The translations under genes were made by a program, and so were the position numbers. Under the pieces are notes generated by a model that was not told the DNA's origin, made no database searches, and worked only from the letters and a program-made list of their open reading frames with translations. This document shows positions 35,342-44,600 of a stretch of DNA of 64,000 nucleotides, piece by piece. Position 1 is the stretch's first letter. Every line of letters starts with the position of its first letter. This DNA comes from Brassicibacter mesophilus (lineage in GTDB: Bacteria > Bacillota > Clostridia > Tissierellales > Proteiniboraceae). The stretch is taken from NCBI RefSeq assembly GCF_050433385.1, contig NZ_JBNPXI010000006.1, forward strand, positions 130,641-194,640, written 5' to 3'.

Positions 35342-37267
35342 ATGAGTAGATTTTTTGGAAATCAAGAAGTTGAACTTCTTGCGCCAGTTGGAACTTTTGA
35401 AATATTTGATGATGTAATAAGAAGTGGAGCTGATGCAGTATATTTGGGAGGTAAAATCCTTAACATGCGTATGCATAGAAAGGATTACAATTTAACTAAT
35501 CAAGAGATTGAGAATGCAATTAAATTTGCACACTCATTAAATAAAAAAGTCTATATAACAGTAAATAATCTTTTTAGCCAACATGATTTAGAAGCTGCAA
35601 AGGATTATTTATTATTTCTGAACGAAGTAAAGCCTGATGCACTAATCATACAAGATTTTAGTGTACTTGATTTAGTTAAGAGCTTAAATATTGATATTCC
35701 TTTACATTCATCTGTAATGATGAATGTTCATAATATAGCAACAATAAACGCTTTAAAAGACTTAGGTGTGACAAGAATAGTTGCATCAAGAGAAATGGAT
35801 TTAAAAACAGTAAAGCTACTCCAAGCTCAAACAAGCATTGAATTTGAGTATTTCACCCATGGAGATATGTGTATAGTTCATGGAGCTCAATGCCTATATA
35901 GTGGTGTTCTATTTGGTAAAAGCAGTAATCGTGGACTTTGTATGAAGCCTTGCAGATGGAACTTTGCCATAAAAAAAGATGGCAAATTGTATCCTTCTGA
36001 GTACCCTATGGCTGTAAAGGACATGTATATGTATGAGCATATCCCCGAGATGATAGATGCAGGTATAGTTTCTTTTAAAATTGAAGGAAGAATGAGAGAT
36101 TCAGACTATCTAATTAGTTTGATTAACAGCTACAGTGACGCTATAAACAGATATATTGATGATCCAATATGCTATGACAGAAAAAAAGGCTCTAAAGTTT
36201 TATATGAGCGTAGGAAAAGAGATTTATCAACTGGTTATGCATTTGGAAAACCTGGTCTCTCAAATATTAACAGGCGCTATGAGGGAACTGGTGTGTTTTA
36301 TAGCCATGGTAAGGTATTTAGCAATCCTGTTGAGGAAATAGAAATATCTGAACAAAGAATAAATAAAATAAAAAACATACTAACTGATAATAGTAAACCA
36401 AAAGATAAGCCTTCTCTATCAGTAAAGGTAAATAACTATACGCAAGCTAAAATGGCTATAGAAGAAAATGTAGATTTGATTTATCTATCTGGAGATGTTC
36501 TTATACCAGACAAACCTTTTAGTAAAAATGAAATATTAGATTTAATATGCAGTAAAAAGAATTCAAAGATTTATCTTTGTCTACCAAGAATGATGTCAGA
36601 AAAAGATTTTGCTGAATATCAGCATCTACTACAGAAAAATGCTCTTAGTATAGATGGCTTGGTTGTAACTAACCTCGGTGCAATACAAGAATTTAATGAC
36701 TTAGGTATTGAATTAGTTGGAGATTATTGTATGAACATATATAATAACAAGGCTGCAAACTTCTTTAAACAACAAGGTTTATCAGTATCTACACTTTCTA
36801 TAGAAGCTCCATTAAAGGATGTGATGCATACTGTCATGCACTCAGATATGCCTATAGAGCTTATAGCTCATGGTTCTCCAGTAGTTATGTATCTAGAGCA
36901 TGATTTGTATGAGAATACAAAAATATTAGATCCCATAAAAGATGAAAACAACAAGCACTTTGACAATAACGTTTTAACTCTAGTAGATGATAAAGGCTTT
37001 GAACACCCTGTGTTTAAAGATAATAAGGAAAGAAATCACGTTTTATTGTATAAAGATATATGTTACTTGCCTATATTAAAAGAACTCTATGATACTGGTG
37101 TAACACGTTTTAGGATAGAAGGCTGTCATTACAATGTTAGTGAGTTAAAAAGCATTATAAAGATTTACAAAAGAGCATTAGAAAACCTTAATAATTGCAA
37201 GGAGCTTTATGATGCTTTAAAGCCTATACATGCTGGATTTACTTTAGGTTCATTTCAGTTTGATTAA
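35342..37267 (+). CDS. Peptidase U32 family protein
   Basis: The 641-aa protein begins with the U32 N-terminus ELLAPVGTFEIFDDVIRSGADAVYLGG. It contains the signature-type segment EYFTHGDMCIVHGAQCLYSG with conserved cysteines (GLCMKPCRWNF), followed by VSFKIEGRMRD. U32 members include collagenase-like peptidases and the hydroxylation enzymes RlhA, TrhP and UbiU/UbiV, so protease activity should not be assumed. The ATG at 35342 follows AAAAAGGTG. It stands between the ABC receptor and an aminotransferase; a link to quinone chemistry is possible but unproven. Confidence 0.88.
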   Translation: MSRFFGNQEVELLAPVGTFEIFDDVIRSGADAVYLGGKILNMRMHRKDYNLTNQEIENAIKFAHSLNKKVYITVNNLFSQHDLEAAKDYLLFLNEVKPDALIIQDFSVLDLVKSLNIDIPLHSSVMMNVHNIATINALKDLGVTRIVASREMDLKTVKLLQAQTSIEFEYFTHGDMCIVHGAQCLYSGVLFGKSSNRGLCMKPCRWNFAIKKDGKLYPSEYPMAVKDMYMYEHIPEMIDAGIVSFKIEGRMRDSDYLISLINSYSDAINRYIDDPICYDRKKGSKVLYERRKRDLSTGYAFGKPGLSNINRRYEGTGVFYSHGKVFSNPVEEIEISEQRINKIKNILTDNSKPKDKPSLSVKVNNYTQAKMAIEENVDLIYLSGDVLIPDKPFSKNEILDLICSKKNSKIYLCLPRMMSEKDFAEYQHLLQKNALSIDGLVVTNLGAIQEFNDLGIELVGDYCMNIYNNKAANFFKQQGLSVSTLSIEAPLKDVMHTVMHSDMPIELIAHGSPVVMYLEHDLYENTKILDPIKDENNKHFDNNVLTLVDDKGFEHPVFKDNKERNHVLLYKDICYLPILKELYDTGVTRFRIEGCHYNVSELKSIIKIYKRALENLNNCKELYDALKPIHAGFTLGSFQFD

Positions 37268-37278
37268 GGAGTGATTAT

Positions 37279-38556
37279 GTGAATAGCTATATTGGACCTC
37301 AAAAAATTATAGAAAAGAAAAAAGAATTTCTATTTCCTTGCTCTCAACATTTCTATAAATCTCCTCCTCAACTTGTTAAGGGAGAAATGCAATATTTATA
37401 TGATAGTGAAGGAAAAAAGTATCTTGACTTCTATTCAGGTGTTTCTGTAATGAACTGTGGTCATTGCAACCCTGTCATTTTAGAAGCAACTATTAATCAA
37501 ATGAAAGCTTTACAGCATACTACTACAATATATCTTACTCAGCCCATAGTAGACCTAGCTGAAAAACTTGCAAATATACTACCAGGAGATATAAAACACT
37601 CCTTCTTCTGCTGTACAGGCTCTGAAGCCAATGAAGGCGCTTTATTGCTAGCTCGTTTGCATACTAAAAAGAAAGACTTCATATCATTAAAGGGTGCCCT
37701 CCATGGAAGAACTCATTTAACAATGGGAACTACTGGAATCCCTATGTGGAGAGCAGATCCATACTTAGATGGAAGTGTAACATTTGTTCCAAATGCTTAT
37801 GATGGATCATTGTCCTTAGATGAAGCAGCTAATATATCTTTACAATATATAGAGAACATAATAAAGTCAAATGATGCTAATAAATTTGCTGCTCTAATAG
37901 CTGAACCTATACAAGGAAATGGAGGTATCATTACGCCTCCAACTTGGTACTTTAAAAAGCTTAAAGAAATACTCCAAAAGCATAATATACTTCTAATCAT
38001 AGATGAAGTTCAAACAGGCTTTGGAAGAACAGGTAAGATGTTTGCTATAGAAAACTATGATGTTGTTCCAGATATAATTACTATTGCTAAAGCTTTAGGT
38101 AATGGTATGCCAATAGCAGCGTTTTGCACTAGTGATAATATTGCTAGCTCTTTTACAAAGCCTTCAGCTTCAACCTTAGGTGGAAATCCAGTTTCATCTA
38201 GAACTGCAATAGCTGTACTAAACTATATAGAAAATAATAAACTCTGTGAAAATGCACATGTATTAGGAAATAAGCTAAAATCTGGATTACTGAAGTTAAA
38301 AGAAAAACATCCTATAATAAATGATGTCAGGGGGATTGGACTCATGCTAGGAGCTGAATTGATTAACAAGCATGGAGAACCTGCTACTGAAGAAGCTGAC
38401 TTCATATTAGAAAATCTTAAAGATAGAGGTATACTCATCGGAAAAAACGGCATTGGAAGAAATGTTCTAGCCTTTCAACCTCCACTTGTCATTAATGATA
38501 AAGATGTAGACTTTGTACTTAATATTTTAGATAATGCGCTAGGTTTGATTGGCTAA
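37279..38556 (+). CDS. Class III PLP-dependent aminotransferase
   Basis: A fold type I aminotransferase of 425 aa. PLP-site features are CCTGSEANEGALLLAR, ALHGRTHLTMG, the Asp of IIDEVQTGFGRTGKMFA, and the Schiff-base lysine in TIAKALGNGMPIAA. It most resembles alanine-glyoxylate aminotransferase 2 or omega-aminotransferases; the exact substrates cannot be read by eye. The start is GTG at 37279, after AAGGAGTGATTAT. It follows U32 by 11 bp and ends at a strong terminator. Confidence 0.88.
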   Translation: MNSYIGPQKIIEKKKEFLFPCSQHFYKSPPQLVKGEMQYLYDSEGKKYLDFYSGVSVMNCGHCNPVILEATINQMKALQHTTTIYLTQPIVDLAEKLANILPGDIKHSFFCCTGSEANEGALLLARLHTKKKDFISLKGALHGRTHLTMGTTGIPMWRADPYLDGSVTFVPNAYDGSLSLDEAANISLQYIENIIKSNDANKFAALIAEPIQGNGGIITPPTWYFKKLKEILQKHNILLIIDEVQTGFGRTGKMFAIENYDVVPDIITIAKALGNGMPIAAFCTSDNIASSFTKPSASTLGGNPVSSRTAIAVLNYIENNKLCENAHVLGNKLKSGLLKLKEKHPIINDVRGIGLMLGAELINKHGEPATEEADFILENLKDRGILIGKNGIGRNVLAFQPPLVINDKDVDFVLNILDNALGLIG

Positions 38557-38559
38557 ACA

Positions 38560-38595
38560 AAACAGCATGGATTTTATCCATGCTGTTTCTTTATA
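38560..38595 (+). terminator. Terminator after the aminotransferase gene
   Basis: AAACAGCATGGA-TTTTA-TCCATGCTGTTT is a perfect 12-bp stem starting three bases past the stop, followed by CTTTATAT. It closes the apbE-to-aminotransferase operon. Convergent pplA transcription ends at the same gap. Confidence 0.9.
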
Positions 38596-38616
38596 TAATT
38601 TTATGTTATTTTATAT

Positions 38617-39504
38617 CTATTTTGCTTGGCTTAAGGCTTCTTCTGCTAATTCAAAGAATTCAGCAACCTTAATTGATACTCCAGAAACTACATCAACGTG
38701 TCCATCATCATCTGTATAAGTTATGGCTTTTGGATCTTGCTTTTCTAGTAAGAAAGCTTCCATTGTATCAGCTTGTTCATGCCATGGAGTACCGCCTTCT
38801 TTCATCACATATTGTCCGTTTGCTGATTGAGTGTTTTTATCATCTCCACCATCTTTATGAGCTGCATTCCAGCTAGCTGCTACTATATTACCATTTATTA
38901 CTGTAATGTCAACTGTGCTCTTCCAGCCTGAATTTTCACTGAATTCTTTTTGTTCAGCATGATAAGCACCATCTTTGTAAGGTCCTTTTTCTATTGGAGC
39001 ACTTGCTAAAGCTTGATCTGCTAACTCAAAGAAATCTTTACACTTAATTGATACTCCAGATACTACATCAACATGTCCATCATCGTCTGTATAAGCAATA
39101 GCCTTTGGATCTTGTTTTTCAATTAAGTAATCTTCCATTTTCTTAGCTTGCTCATGCCATGGAGTTCCACCTTCTACCATTACATACTCTCCATCTTTAG
39201 ATAAAGTTTTCTTATCTTTTCCAGCATCTTTATTCGCACCGTTCCAGTCAGCTGCAACTATTTTTCCATCTTTTACTTCGATAGTAACCATGTATTTCCA
39301 ACCAGTTTTTTCATCAAAGTTTTGCTGAGCAAAGTAAGTACCATCTTGATATTTGCTTTCAGATTGATTTGTATCTGTTGTTTGTTGATTTTCTTGTTGA
39401 GTAGTTTCATTGTTAGCAGGTTCTTCTTTTGTACCACATCCTGCTAATAAGCCTGTAGCTACAACTAGTGATAGTCCTAATGCTAAAATACTATTTCTTT
39501 TCAT
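38617..39504 (-). CDS. pplA: PplA-like lipoprotein with two FMN-binding-like domains
   Basis: This is a predicted surface flavoprotein electron carrier (295 aa). A signal peptide with lipobox LAGC (Cys22) is followed by a Gln/Thr/Asn-rich tether (about 23-50) and two tandem domains of about 115 residues. Each domain contains GGTPWHEQA, EKQDPKAI, YTDDDGHVDVVSGVSIK and FFELA almost unchanged. The SGVSI motifs correspond to the flavinylation site of FMN_bind proteins such as Listeria PplA. The ATG at 39504 follows AGGAGGGG. It has its own strong promoter and is convergent with the aminotransferase gene. Confidence 0.9.
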   Translation of the reverse strand: MKRNSILALGLSLVVATGLLAGCGTKEEPANNETTQQENQQTTDTNQSESKYQDGTYFAQQNFDEKTGWKYMVTIEVKDGKIVAADWNGANKDAGKDKKTLSKDGEYVMVEGGTPWHEQAKKMEDYLIEKQDPKAIAYTDDDGHVDVVSGVSIKCKDFFELADQALASAPIEKGPYKDGAYHAEQKEFSENSGWKSTVDITVINGNIVAASWNAAHKDGGDDKNTQSANGQYVMKEGGTPWHEQADTMEAFLLEKQDPKAITYTDDDGHVDVVSGVSIKVAEFFELAEEALSQAK

Positions 39505-39551
39505 TAATAACCCCTCCTAAGTCTAATTAAATAATGATAACGCTTACCTAT

Positions 39552-39580
39552 AATATATTTCCATGACAAACTTTTGTCAA
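39552..39580 (-). promoter_or_regulatory. Promoter of pplA with overlapping palindromic operator
   Basis: On the minus strand TTGACA (39580-39575) and TATATT (39557-39552) are separated by 17 bp, a near-consensus SigA promoter. The perfect palindrome TGACAAA-CT-TTTGTCA (39564-39579) covers the -35 box, the position expected for a repressor. The binding protein is unknown. Confidence 0.7.
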
Positions 39581-39638
39581 TATTGTTGAATTGTTTTGGT
39601 CATATTGTTAATTTTTAAATTATATTGTTCATAAAGTT

Positions 39639-39674
39639 AACAGAATGACGCTATTTTAATAGCGTCATTCTGTT
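39639..39674 (-). terminator. Terminator after the chemoreceptor gene
   Basis: AACAGAATGACGCTATT and its exact complement (39658-39674) form a 17-bp stem, 27 bp after the minus-strand chemoreceptor stop. The tail is AACTTTATG, so termination may be partial. Confidence 0.7.
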
Positions 39675-39700
39675 ATATGTAAAAAAAAGTTTGTTAAAAA

Positions 39701-41479
39701 TTATACTTTAAATACATTAATTGCTTCATGTAATCTTTCAATTAAATCGTTTAAACTAACTATTGAAGATGCAATTTCTTGAATAGATGCTGATTGTTCT
39801 TCTGAAGAAGAGCTAATTTCTTCTGTAGATGCTGCTGACTCTTCAGCTACTGAGTATATATTCTCTAACGCTCTTAAAACTTCATCTTTAGAATTTTCAA
39901 CATATGTTATATCATCATTTAAAACTTGAATACTTTCTATTACTTTATCTGCTGAAATCTTTATTGAATCAAAGCTTTCCTTTGTCTGTTCTAGATTCAA
40001 ATCTGATTTTTCAGCAATTTTTTTAGATTCCTCTATTGAACTGCTTACATTATTGATTATATCAGTTATTTGCTGTAAGGTTTTCTGGATTTCTTTTGTT
40101 GCTGATGAAGATTCCTCTGCCAGATTTCTTACTTCATCGGCAACTACAGCGAAGCCTCTTCCATGCTCACCAGCTCTAGCAGCTTCAATGGCAGCATTTA
40201 AAGCTAATAGATTTGTCTGAGAAGCTATTGAGTCAATAGTAGCTACAATACCATCTATTGCTTTTGATTTCTGATTAAGGTCATTTATCTTATCGATTAA
40301 GCTTAATCTATTTTTCATATCAACTTTGAAGCTGTCATCTAAATCAATTATGGCCTTCATTCCTGTATCATTTTTTTCTTTCATACTTAAGGCGTCCTTC
40401 ACAGTAAGCTCTAAATTATCAAGCATATTGTTTAACTTAATTGATAAATTATTTGTCACCTCTAAGCTCTTGCTGATATCTTCAGCTTGATTATATGCAC
40501 CGCTGGCAATCTCCTGGATTGTCCTTGCTATCTCTTCACTAGAAATAGTAATTGAGTCAGTAGAAGATGTTATTTTACTAGAAGATGCTTCGACTTTATC
40601 AGTAGTATTTTTAATTTTTTCTATCAAATGTCTGGTATTATTAATCATTTCGTTGAAGCTAGATGATAATATTCCTATTTCATCATTTCTGTAATTCTTG
40701 TCGTCCTCTATGTTTAATTCAAAGTTGGCAACAAGCTTTGCTTTATCAGCTATTTCTTGTATAGGTTTTGATATTCTTCTTGATAATAAGAACCCTACTG
40801 CTAAACATATAAGCAGTATAATCATTTCCACAATTAGAAAAGTCATTTTTAGCTTTTCAAAAGCATCAAGGGCTTCTTGTGCATCATAATCAATACCAAC
40901 TATTCCTATGACTTGTCCACTGTTATCCTTTATAGGATAATATGCACTTAGAACTGCACCATATTCTTCACTAATCCATATTTTGTCTTCATGAAATGCT
41001 CCTTCATTCCATGCTTTTTCATAGCTTCTATCGTTATCTATCCTGCCAAACTCAGAAACATCTTCTTTTTTATCTGAAGTATCAAATATATATGCTAAAT
41101 CTCCATTTTGGTTTTTATTTAGTACATATACATATTTTGCACCTGCTATTTTTCTTATGTAGTTTAAGTCATTTCTCATATTAGAATAACTCTGGGTTTT
41201 AGTATCAGCAATCGTCTCAATTTTAACAAATTCAGTCAAATCAATATTTTCAGCGGCTATCTTTGAAACCTGAAGTGCGCTGCCACCAACATTGTCTACA
41301 AGCATTTCATAGCTTTCACTATACATTAATCCAAATAATAGGGCTGTAGCAATAAAGCTTACTATTAAAAAATTTACTGTAAGCTTTGTTCTTATCTTAC
41401 GTGTCTTTTGTTGTTCGATAATACTCATCTCCTCATAAAGAAATTTTATCTTTTTGTTAAATTGTTTAAAAATGCTCAT
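39701..41479 (-). CDS. Methyl-accepting chemotaxis protein with extracellular Cache-like sensor
   Basis: A transmembrane chemoreceptor of about 592 aa. It has a short basic N-terminal region, a first helix (TVNFLIVSFIATALLFGLMY), an extracytoplasmic sensor of about 165 residues, a second helix (LIVEMIILLICLAVGFLL), a HAMP domain, and a long signalling coiled coil with the hairpin tip ASQTNLLALNAAIEAARAGEHGRGFAVVADEVRNLAEES. The start is uncertain: ATG 41479 has no clear ribosome site, a TTG at 41545 would be longer, and an ATG at 41428 follows GAGGAG directly. It lies between the PplA gene and the NuoEFG-like operon, so redox or energy taxis is plausible. Confidence 0.9.
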   Translation of the reverse strand: MSIFKQFNKKIKFLYEEMSIIEQQKTRKIRTKLTVNFLIVSFIATALLFGLMYSESYEMLVDNVGGSALQVSKIAAENIDLTEFVKIETIADTKTQSYSNMRNDLNYIRKIAGAKYVYVLNKNQNGDLAYIFDTSDKKEDVSEFGRIDNDRSYEKAWNEGAFHEDKIWISEEYGAVLSAYYPIKDNSGQVIGIVGIDYDAQEALDAFEKLKMTFLIVEMIILLICLAVGFLLSRRISKPIQEIADKAKLVANFELNIEDDKNYRNDEIGILSSSFNEMINNTRHLIEKIKNTTDKVEASSSKITSSTDSITISSEEIARTIQEIASGAYNQAEDISKSLEVTNNLSIKLNNMLDNLELTVKDALSMKEKNDTGMKAIIDLDDSFKVDMKNRLSLIDKINDLNQKSKAIDGIVATIDSIASQTNLLALNAAIEAARAGEHGRGFAVVADEVRNLAEESSSATKEIQKTLQQITDIINNVSSSIEESKKIAEKSDLNLEQTKESFDSIKISADKVIESIQVLNDDITYVENSKDEVLRALENIYSVAEESAASTEEISSSSEEQSASIQEIASSIVSLNDLIERLHEAINVFKV

Positions 41480-41567
41480 TTTATTTCGACATATTTTTAA
41501 AACAAAGTACTTCACAATTTTAGAATATTTTAAATAAGAATTCAACTAAATCTTAGAAACATTACAA

Positions 41568-41617
41568 ATAGTTCAAAAAAACAGCACCAGAAGTAAGGGT
41601 GCTGTTTTTTGAACTAT
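41568..41617 (-). terminator. Terminator of the NuoEFG-like operon
   Basis: AAAAAAACAGCACC and GGTGCTGTTTTTT form a long stem around a nine-base loop, extended by AGTTC/GAACT pairing. It lies 20 bp after the large-subunit stop and before the chemoreceptor gene. Confidence 0.9.
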
Positions 41618-41636
41618 TCATTATATAATTTTCATA

Positions 41637-44600
41637 TTATATAATTTCTTCTTTTCTTAAAAGTTCTATAAACCTATTTGTTAATCTGTTTGTATTTATA
41701 CTCGTTCTGAAAAGCTCACCATCTGCTACCACCTGTAATCTTGCTTTTTTATCTGGGAAGTTAAATCCATCATTATATAGTACAGGACTGCCATTAACAG
41801 GCCAGAATATTCCACTACCATAGTTCTTGTTTACTTTAAAGTAGTCGTGATTTTCCATAGAAATATCAGTCAGTATTTCAAAAGGCTTAGTGTATTCTAT
41901 CTTTCTGCTAAGTGCATTAGCTAATTTGATGATAATCTGCCAGTTTTCATATCCTGTCATAGGTATAATAGCTTGATTTATTTTTTGTATCCTTCTTTCT
42001 GAACTTGTAAATGTTCCTCTTGATTCAGCAAAACTGACTGCTGGAATCACTACATCAGCTAATTTTGCAGTTTCTGTCAAGTGTGTATCTTGAACCATTA
42101 AGAAATTCAATTTACTTAGATCAACATCTCGAATGTCTTCACCAAATACTAACAAGCCTTTAATAGATTGATTTTCAATGCCTCTTTTTACTTCAACAGG
42201 ATCTACAGAAATGCCCATATCAATCAAACCTTGACTATTATTGTTTGGTTTTAACTGAACAATACCACTTCTTGGTTTTCCAATATGTCCAGAAATAACA
42301 GCCATATTAGCTAACATCTTTGCAGTCTCTATGCTTACAGCGTTTTGCTCAAATACTATCATTGCTTTTTTTGACTTACCATATATTTCAGCCACTTCCT
42401 TAGCAGCCTCACTAACTTTAACAGTCTCTAAATCTTTTACTAGTTCTTCAAACCCTAATGCTTTATCTGACTTTGGAGTAGCTCCATTATCAATTAAAGC
42501 TTTAGTAATTTCTTTCAAGAAGCCAACCTTGTTTTCAGAACCGATCTTTCTATATGCCCATTCGTCAGCTTGAGAATCAAATGGATTTATAACAATTAAC
42601 TTAGCTCCATGTTCAACAGCTTTCTTGATTTTTAATCCAACTATAGTATGATTCTTCACAATATCAGAACCAACTAACACTATCGTATTAGTAGATAATA
42701 ATTCGTCAAATGTATTTGCTGAAGCATCATAACCCAATACATCCTTAATACCGTGTTGAACACTATTAAAGCATGTTATATTGTCAGTTTTCAATACTTC
42801 ATGTCCAAATTTTTCAGCCAAATATATTTCTTCGTTCGTATATCTGTCTGACACAGAAAGAGCTATCGAATTTCCTCCATATAACAGCGTCAAACTTTGT
42901 GCTTTTTTAGCTGTAAATAGGAATGCTTCTTCCCAAGATACTTCTTCAAATTTTCCGTCTTTCTTAATTAGTGGCATAGTTAATCTCTTATCTTTTTCTG
43001 CTATATCAAAACCAAATCTACCTTTTGAGCAAAGTAGCCCTTGGTCAACCTTGCTATCTTTAACAGGAAGAGATCTCATTAGCAATTCTCCCCTAGTATT
43101 AAGATTTATATTACATCCAACGCTACAGTGGGAGCATACAGTAGTTGTGACATTAGTCTCAACAGGTACTGATTTATCAACAGCTAATCTCTCTTGAAGA
43201 GCACCTGTTGGACATACACTGACACATTGTCCACAAGAAATACAGCCTGTCTTATTAAGCGGTAAATTAAGTGCAGGCTTAACAATTGTATCAAACCCTC
43301 TATCTACAAGTCCTAGCGCTGTTACACCCATTATCTCGTCACAAACTCTTACACATAATCCACAAAGAATACACTTATCTGGATTTCTCATTATAAATGG
43401 ATGCTCATCCTTCATCTGACGGTTATGAACTTCACCACTAAGTCTTTGAGGCTGTACATCGTACTCATTCGAATATTTTATAAGCTTACATTCATGTACG
43501 TCATGACATCCGCATTCAAGACATCTCATAGCATCTTCTTTTGCCGATTTTTCATCATATCCTAATACTATTTCTTCAAAATTAGTTTTTCTAACCTCAG
43601 TTGAAAGATGCGGCATTTTAGGTCTGTATTTTCTTTCAATATCTTCAAAATCATCAGCTGTCAAGTCGTGACGCTCCACATAGTACGGTTTTTTATAAGG
43701 TATTATTTCTCCTTCAAGATATCTGCATATTACTTGAGATGCTTTCTTTGCTTCACCTACGGCTGCAATAGCTATATCAGCTCCTCTGTTAGTCGCATCT
43801 CCTCCTGCAAATACTCCTTCAAGGTTTGTTAAGAAACTGTGTTCATCTGCATGTATTGTTCCTCTATTCGTAAGCTCTATATCATCAAGTCCTGTAACAT
43901 CAACTACTTGACCAATAGAACTTATAACTGAGTCAACTTCTATTATCTCCTCATCACCTTCTATAGGCACAGGTTTTCTTCTACCACTTTTATCTGGCTC
44001 ACCTTGCTTCATTTTTTGAAGTCTTATCTTTGATACCTTTCCATCTTTACCTACTATCTCGATAGGACTTACCAAAAATTTAAAGATTACCCCTTCTTCT
44101 TCTGCTTCTTTGATTTCAACTTCTTCTGCTGGCATTTCTACTTTTGTTCTACGGTATAATGCATAAACCTCTTTGGCTCCAAGTCTAATAGCAGTTCTAC
44201 AAGCATCCATTGCTGTATTTCCTCCACCTACTACAGCAATTCTATCTCCTGTTCTGATAGGCTCATTAACAGCAAACTTAGTTAAGAATTCAATTCCACC
44301 TATTACTCCATCTAATTCCTCACCAGGACAGTTTAGCTTCGCACTTTTCCATGCCCCTATTGAAATATATACAGCATCAAAATGCTCTCTAATATATTCT
44401 AAGTCAACATCCGTACCAACTTTTATGTTAGTAAGCATTTTAACTCCCATATTCTCAATAAGCTTTATTTCTTTATTTAAAACTTCTTTTGGTAAACGAT
44501 ATTGTGGAATACCATATCTAAGCATACCGCCTAGCTCTGGCATAGCCTCATATATTGCAACTTGATGACCTTCTTTAGCTAGATAATAAGCCGCTGTCAA

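Noticed and set aside
42781..43197. 138-codon plus-strand frame
   Set aside because: Antisense to the NuoG-like gene, no ribosome site or recognisable product.
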